Shown: piece after piece, positions 7,153 through 12,070 of the stretch
How the letters are laid out: every line of letters begins with the position of its first letter
How positions within the stretch are numbered: the first letter of the stretch is position 1
NCBI GenBank assembly: GCA_040235505.1
Contig: JBECKW010000180.1
Location: forward strand, 1-12,070
Length of the DNA stretch: 12,070 nucleotides
Direction of reading: 5' to 3'
Origin: JBECKW01 sp040235505
GTDB lineage: Bacteria > Desulfobacterota > Desulfobacteria > Desulfobacterales > JAFDDL01
Made by a program: the position numbers and the translations under genes
The notes under the pieces: model-generated
What the model was told of the DNA's origin: nothing
Database searches by the model: none
The model's input: only the letters and a program-made list of their open reading frames with translations

Positions 7153-9072
7153 ATGAGTATTCGTTTGACATATCGCATCATACGCCGCCTGCCCGGGTGG
7201 CCGGCCCTGCTCGCATGCCTCATTTTCACAGCCTCTTCGGCGGCGGCCGGTACCAGTGCCATTGCTCCCGGGGAACTGAGAGACCTCTATTTCGGAGAGG
7301 CCCTGTACAGTGCCTATCAGGGAGACTGGTTCGACGCCATCGCCCGGCTCGACACCGAGCTTGCGCTCTACCATGGACTCGACGAACCCCAACTCGACAC
7401 CCTCCACTACCACGTCAACCAGGCGGAGTTCGACGTCGGTGACTTCGAACTTGCCTACCGGATGCACCAGCGTGCCGGCCACGCCATTACGGCGGTGATC
7501 GAGGGCAACGTCTCGGAACCGGTGCGAAACGAAGCGATTTACCGCCTGGCCCGGATCTACTTCCAGAAGAACCGGCCTGCCAAGGCCCTGGACGTCATCG
7601 GACAGATCAACGGTACGATCCCGGCGGAGATTCGGGATGACCTGGCGTTCCTGAAGGCCCAGATTCTCATGGCAAACAGCCGCTATTCCGATGCCGAACG
7701 AATTTTAAAAGGGCTTCAGGGATCTGAAAAGTATGAAGGGTTTGCGACCTACAACCTGGGGATTGCACTGATCAAGGAAGGCGACGAGACGGCGGGACGG
7801 GAATACCTCGACAAGACCGGCCAGATCGACGGCACCACGGACCTCACCATGGCCATCAAGGATAAATCGAACCTGGTTCTCGGCACCAAATTCCTGGACG
7901 AGAAGAATTTCGAGGGCGCAAAGCAGGTACTGGACCGGGTGCGCCTGAAAGGTCCCTTTTCAAACCGCGCCCTGCTGGGTTCCGGATGGGCGGATGCCTC
8001 CCGGGGGCTGTTTGATCAGGCACTGGTTCCCTGGAGCATCCTGGTGGAAAGACAGGTCACGGATGAATCGGTGCAGGAAGCCATGCTTGCCGTTCCATAC
8101 GCCTACGGGAAGCTGAACGTATTCAGCAAGGCGGCCGTCATGTATGGCGAGGCGCTGTCGAAGTTCGGAAGCGAGATCGACAAGCTCGATGCCTCCATCA
8201 AGAGTGTGCGGGAAGGCAATTTCCTGAAGGCCCTCGTAAGGCAAGAGATCAAACAGGACAGCGACTGGGTAGTCAAGCTGCGGAAGCTTCCGCAAACCCC
8301 CGAGACATATTACCTGCTGGAATTGATGGCCTCCAACGATTTCCAGGAATCGCTCAAGAACTATCTTGACCTGGAAGAATTGCGAAAAAAACTGACGACC
8401 TGGGAAGGGGATCTGGATGCATTCGAGGACCTCATCGAAAAGCGCCGGGCCTATTACGAGCCCCTGCTTCCCGGCATCGACCGGGAGTTCCGACGGCTCG
8501 ATTCGCAGATGCGTCTCCGGCTGGAGCAGCGGGACCATATCCAGGAGCGTCTCAAGAATATGCTGGTAGTGCCCAGGCCCGATTATCTGGCGACCTCGGA
8601 GGAGCGGCTGGCAGGAGTGAGGCTTTCCCGGCTGGAACAGCAGGGCGCGGCCTTGTCCGCTTCGGACAAGGCCCGGATCAAACGGCTTCGGGGGGTGCTG
8701 CACTGGAATATCTATACGGATTACAACCGCCGCTTCACCGAAGCGTATCGACATCTCCGGGACCTGAACCATGAGGTCGATCTTTTAAACAAGCAGTATA
8801 ACGCTTTCGTGCGCACCCGGCAGGCCGCCACCCAGAGCTATGAGGGCTACGAAGATACCATCCGCAGCCAGCGGATAAGGATTCAGGCGGCCCTTGAAAA
8901 AGTGAAGGGATTGATGGCACGCCAGGGACATATGCTGGAAGTCATGGCCATTAACGAACTGAGCCGGCGCCGCGACCGGCTGGCGGAATTTCAGATCAAG
9001 GCACGTTTCGCCATGGCCGACAGTTATGACCGTGCCACCCGGGCCCAGACCCTGGAGAAGGTGGAAAAATGA
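7153..9072 (+). CDS. Exported TPR protein with long C-terminal coiled coil
   Basis: 639 residues. The N-terminus (basic RIIRR, then PALLACLIFTASSAAA) is a signal peptide, probably cleaved near residue 32. Residues about 40-400 are helical TPR-like repeats, clearest at about 132-225 (ARIYFQKNRPAKALDVI, then ILMANSRYSDAERILKGL, then YNLGIALIKEGDETA). A later repeat carries GWADASRGLFDQALVPW near residue 280. Residues about 405-470 and 528-639 are charged, heptad-rich coiled coils, the second ending in KARFAMADSYDRAT. No catalytic motif is present, so a periplasmic scaffold or assembly role is likely (inferred). It starts 7 nt after the small exported protein and overlaps the next gene by 4 nt (ATGA), so the two TPR proteins are probably made together and may bind each other. 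Confidence 0.88.
   Translation: MSIRLTYRIIRRLPGWPALLACLIFTASSAAAGTSAIAPGELRDLYFGEALYSAYQGDWFDAIARLDTELALYHGLDEPQLDTLHYHVNQAEFDVGDFELAYRMHQRAGHAITAVIEGNVSEPVRNEAIYRLARIYFQKNRPAKALDVIGQINGTIPAEIRDDLAFLKAQILMANSRYSDAERILKGLQGSEKYEGFATYNLGIALIKEGDETAGREYLDKTGQIDGTTDLTMAIKDKSNLVLGTKFLDEKNFEGAKQVLDRVRLKGPFSNRALLGSGWADASRGLFDQALVPWSILVERQVTDESVQEAMLAVPYAYGKLNVFSKAAVMYGEALSKFGSEIDKLDASIKSVREGNFLKALVRQEIKQDSDWVVKLRKLPQTPETYYLLELMASNDFQESLKNYLDLEELRKKLTTWEGDLDAFEDLIEKRRAYYEPLLPGIDREFRRLDSQMRLRLEQRDHIQERLKNMLVVPRPDYLATSEERLAGVRLSRLEQQGAALSASDKARIKRLRGVLHWNIYTDYNRRFTEAYRHLRDLNHEVDLLNKQYNAFVRTRQAATQSYEGYEDTIRSQRIRIQAALEKVKGLMARQGHMLEVMAINELSRRRDRLAEFQIKARFAMADSYDRATRAQTLEKVEK
9054..9061 (+). promoter_or_regulatory. 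Shine-Dalgarno GGAGAAGG for the TPR lipoprotein
   Basis: A purine-rich GGAGAAGG ends 7 nt before ATG 9069, inside the last codons of the preceding gene. With the ATGA overlap it fixes this start and indicates stop-restart coupling. Confidence 0.6.
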
Positions 9073-12070
9073 ACCGGATGCGATTCTTCATACTGGGCCT
9101 GCCGCTGATACTGGCCGCCTGCCAAACAGTGCCCGACCGGGAGACCATTGCGGTGCTGCGCACCCAGAAAGTGGCGATCAAGGAAGAGAAGCTCAAAGAT
9201 GGAATCGATAAAGCGATGGAGAGTTACCAGCATTTCCTGCAGGATACGCCGGATTCCACCTTGACGCCGGAGGCCATCCGGCGGCTCGCCGACCTGAAGA
9301 TCGAGAAGGAATATGGCACCATCACGGAGACTGCCGCCACCGGCTCCGGCTCGAAGAACCGGGCGCCTGCAAATGGACTAACGGCGCCTGAGCCGATGGC
9401 GCAGGCGAAGGCCGGGACCGCCGCCGGGCCGGAAGAAATATCCGCTCGAAGCATTGGCGGCAGCCAGGGAAACAAAGAATCCGAAGTCGATTTCGAAAAG
9501 CGGGCCACCCAAAACCGGCAGCCGGCCGTCACGGCAACAACAGACGGGGTCGCGGACGGGACGGATGATCTTCAAAAGGCAGGGCCCCTCGAAGCCGTCG
9601 CGCTTTACAAAAAGCTCCTCAAGGACTACCCGCAGTACGATAAAAACGACCAGGTGCTGTACCAGATGTCCCGGGCATACGAAGAACTGGGAAAAATCGA
9701 TGAAGCCATGGACGTCATGGACCGGCTGACCCGTGAGTATCCAGATTCCCGCTACATCGATGAGGTGCAATTCCGGCGCGCCGAATACTTCTTCTCTCAC
9801 AAAAAGTACCTGGATGCCGAGGATGCCTACTCGAAGATTGTACAGATGGGGGTCGGCTCTTCCTACTATGAACTGGCCCTGTATAAACTCGGCTGGACCT
9901 TCTATAAGCAGGAGCTGTATGAAGAGGCCCTGCATAAATTCATTGCCCTTCTGGACCAGAAGGTCTCCAGCGGTTACGACTTCGAGCAGACAGAAGACGA
10001 GACGGAACGCAAGCGGATGGAGGATACCTTCCGCGTCATCAGCTTGAGTTTTTCAAACCTCGGCGGCGCCGATTCCGTTGTGGAGTACTTTTCCCGCTAC
10101 GGCCAGAGAAGTTATGAGGACAGTATATACAGCCAGCTTGCCGAATTTTACTTCGACAAGCGAAGGTATGCCGATGCCGGCGCAACCTACAAGGCCTTCG
10201 TGGACCGGAATCCCTTCCACAAGGCGGCACCGAAATTCAGCATGCGGATCATCGAAATCGATGCGGCCGGTGGATTCCCCAGCCTGGTTCTGGAATCCAA
10301 GAAGGCATTCGCCAAAACTTACGGCCTGAAAGCGGAATACTGGAAGCATTTCGAGCCCGAGTCGCGTCCGGAGGTCCTGGGCTGGTTGAAAACCAACCTG
10401 ACCGACCTGGCGAGTTATTACCATGCCTGTTACCAGGACCCCCATCAGGCCAAGGACAAGCAGACGAATTTCAGAGAAGCGCTTCAGTGGTACCGGGAGT
10501 TTCTGAACTCCTTTCCCACCGAGACCGATTCGCCGTCCGTCAACTATCGCCTGGCGGATCTGCTGATGGAAAACCAGGCCTTCGGGCAGGCGGCCGTGGA
10601 GTACGAGAAGACCGCCTACGGATACCCTGTGAATGAAAATTCTTCCAAGGCGGGCTATGCGGCGGTCTATGCCTATCGGAAAGAGCTATCAGCCGCCGCC
10701 CCGAAAGACAAGGACAGGGTCAAACGGGAAGCGGTCCGAAGCTCACTGAAATTCGCCGATACATACCCCGAGCACGAGAAGGCGCCGATTGTGCTCCAGG
10801 CGGCGGCGGACGATCTCTATAATATGAAGGAGTACGATCAGGCGCTGGCAGCAGGGAGAAAGCTTCTGAACGGTTTCCCCAACGCCGGTTCGGAAACCGT
10901 CCGGGCAGCCTGGCTGGTGGTCGGCCATTCATCCTACGAACTGCAACAGTATAGCGAGGCGGAGGCCGCTTACCTCAAAGTCCTGGATCTTCTGCCGGCG
11001 GATGATGAGACCCGGCAAGGCCTGACCGACAACCTGGCAGCCTCGATTTACAAACAGGGCGAGCAGGCCAGGGACGCCCAGGATTATCGCGCGGCGGCGG
11101 ATAATTTCCTGCGGGTGGGCCGGATGGCGCCGACTTCGAAAATCAGGCCCAACGCCGAATACGACGGTGCCATGGCACTGATTCAGCTCAAGGAGTGGGA
11201 CTCGGCGGCCAAGGTGCTGACCGGCTTCCGAAGTTCGTTCCCGAAAAACGAGCTGCAGCCCGAAGTGACCCAGAAGCTGGCATATGTCTACAAGGAGGCC
11301 GGCAAACTCTCGCTGGCGGCGGGCGAATACGAACGTATCGAAAGAGAATCCCAGGATAGCGAAGTCAGGGGAGAAGCGCTCCAGATCGCAGCGGAATTGT
11401 ATGCGAAGGACGGCGACAATACCCGCGCCCTAGATGTCTACCGGCGGTATGTGGAGAACTTCCCCAAACCGCTCGAACTCAATGTCGAAACGAGAAACAA
11501 AATCGCCGATATTCTGAAGTCTGGAAACGATCAAGACGCTTATTTGAAAGAACTCAGACAAATCGTTGCCGTTGACAAGGATGCAGGTGCCGACCGGACG
11601 CCCCGAATGCATTATCTGGCGGCCAAAGCGGCCCTGGTTCTGGCCCAGTCGACATACGAACAGTTCGTGGCCGTCCAGCTGGTGGACCCGATTGAAACGA
11701 ACCTGAGCAAGAAACGGGACCTGATGAAAACAGCTACGCAGGAATTTACAAATCTCGCAGATTACGAAATAGACGAAACCACCGCCGCCGCGACCTTCTA
11801 CCTGGCTGAAATATACGAACATTTCAGCAAATCCCTGACGAACTCCGAGCGCCCGAAGGGATTGAGCGCTCTTGAACTGGAACAGTACAATCTGGCCATC
11901 GAAGAGCAGGCATATCCCTTCGAAGAACAGGCCATCAGTGTCCACGAGAGCAATCTCGAGCTGATCTCTCGGGGGGTTTACAACGAGTGGATCAAAAAGA
12001 GCCTGAAGCGCCTGGCGGAACTGGTGCCCGCCCGCTACGACAAGCCGGAAGCGGAAGACAGCATCGTGGC
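9069..12070 (+). CDS. Giant TPR-repeat lipoprotein (3' end outside window)
   Basis: The frame is open from ATG 9069 to the window end, giving 1000 residues without a stop. The first 18 residues form a lipoprotein signal (LPLILAAC) with Cys18 as the lipidated residue. Gln follows, with no Asp at +2, so outer-membrane sorting is expected. A first TPR-like helix pair spans about residues 45-85 (AMESYQHFLQDTPDS). A low-complexity Ala/Gly/Thr/Glu linker covers about 88-172. A long array of TPR-like helical repeats follows (LEAVALYKKLLKDYP, IDEAMDVMDRLTREYPDSRY, KKYLDAEDAYSKIV, LYEEALHKFIALL, and so on) to the end. The YPxS-type repeat ends recall YbgF/BamD-like envelope TPR proteins, but this one is several times longer. 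The likely role is a periplasm-facing scaffold at the outer membrane, inferred. Total length and C-terminal domains are unknown. Confidence 0.88.
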   Translation, partial: MNRMRFFILGLPLILAACQTVPDRETIAVLRTQKVAIKEEKLKDGIDKAMESYQHFLQDTPDSTLTPEAIRRLADLKIEKEYGTITETAATGSGSKNRAPANGLTAPEPMAQAKAGTAAGPEEISARSIGGSQGNKESEVDFEKRATQNRQPAVTATTDGVADGTDDLQKAGPLEAVALYKKLLKDYPQYDKNDQVLYQMSRAYEELGKIDEAMDVMDRLTREYPDSRYIDEVQFRRAEYFFSHKKYLDAEDAYSKIVQMGVGSSYYELALYKLGWTFYKQELYEEALHKFIALLDQKVSSGYDFEQTEDETERKRMEDTFRVISLSFSNLGGADSVVEYFSRYGQRSYEDSIYSQLAEFYFDKRRYADAGATYKAFVDRNPFHKAAPKFSMRIIEIDAAGGFPSLVLESKKAFAKTYGLKAEYWKHFEPESRPEVLGWLKTNLTDLASYYHACYQDPHQAKDKQTNFREALQWYREFLNSFPTETDSPSVNYRLADLLMENQAFGQAAVEYEKTAYGYPVNENSSKAGYAAVYAYRKELSAAAPKDKDRVKREAVRSSLKFADTYPEHEKAPIVLQAAADDLYNMKEYDQALAAGRKLLNGFPNAGSETVRAAWLVVGHSSYELQQYSEAEAAYLKVLDLLPADDETRQGLTDNLAASIYKQGEQARDAQDYRAAADNFLRVGRMAPTSKIRPNAEYDGAMALIQLKEWDSAAKVLTGFRSSFPKNELQPEVTQKLAYVYKEAGKLSLAAGEYERIERESQDSEVRGEALQIAAELYAKDGDNTRALDVYRRYVENFPKPLELNVETRNKIADILKSGNDQDAYLKELRQIVAVDKDAGADRTPRMHYLAAKAALVLAQSTYEQFVAVQLVDPIETNLSKKRDLMKTATQEFTNLADYEIDETTAAATFYLAEIYEHFSKSLTNSERPKGLSALELEQYNLAIEEQAYPFEEQAISVHESNLELISRGVYNEWIKKSLKRLAELVPARYDKPEAEDSIV

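Noticed and set aside
7204..7221. Possible lipobox (LLAC, Cys22) in the first TPR protein
   Set aside because: The hydrophobic run before the Cys is only about six residues and the core continues beyond it to ASSAAA, so ordinary signal peptidase I cleavage near residue 32 is more likely.
11500..11900. Slightly more AT-rich stretch as a sign of horizontal transfer
   Set aside because: The reading frame and TPR-like helical pattern continue without interruption. The shift fits Lys, Glu, Asn and Ile-rich helices rather than an insertion.

Overview
The window is one uninterrupted stretch of five same-strand genes from a GC-rich diderm bacterium. The protein types (DUF11/SdrD-B surface protein, OmpA-repeat outer-membrane barrel, periplasmic coiled-coil protein, two tetratricopeptide (TPR) proteins) and the codon style suggest a proteobacterium-like organism, most plausibly a deltaproteobacterium/Desulfobacterota. 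That placement is inference; there is no rRNA or marker gene. No tRNA, rRNA, CRISPR array, insertion sequence or obvious terminator was seen, and both end genes are cut by the window edges.

Layout: (1) positions 1-1404, the C-terminal 467 residues of a large DUF11/SdrD-B-like surface protein ending in a degenerate OmpA-like fold. (2) 1409-6541, a roughly 1710-residue protein with a signal peptide, three tandem OmpA-like domains, Ig-like periplasmic segments and a very large C-terminal outer-membrane beta-barrel. (3) 6585-7145, a small exported coiled-coil plus beta-sandwich protein. (4) 7153-9072, a 639-residue exported TPR protein with long coiled coils. (5) 9069 to the window end, a lipoprotein of at least 1000 residues made mostly of TPR-like repeats. 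Gaps are 4, 43 and 7 nt, and the last pair overlaps by 4 nt (ATGA), so this reads as one operon. No promoter is visible inside the window; it is probably upstream of position 1.

All five products are predicted to act in the envelope or on the cell surface. A reasonable working model, which is inference, is a trans-envelope assembly: a large secreted DUF11 protein, an outer-membrane barrel anchored to peptidoglycan by its OmpA repeats, and periplasmic and lipoprotein TPR scaffolds. The downstream genes (just outside the window) should be checked for an ExbB/ExbD/TonB-type motor. I know of no established function for this gene set. The most distinctive sequence detail is in the OmpA triplet: only repeat 1 keeps both conserved diaminopimelate-binding residues, and repeats 2 and 3 have each lost a different one.
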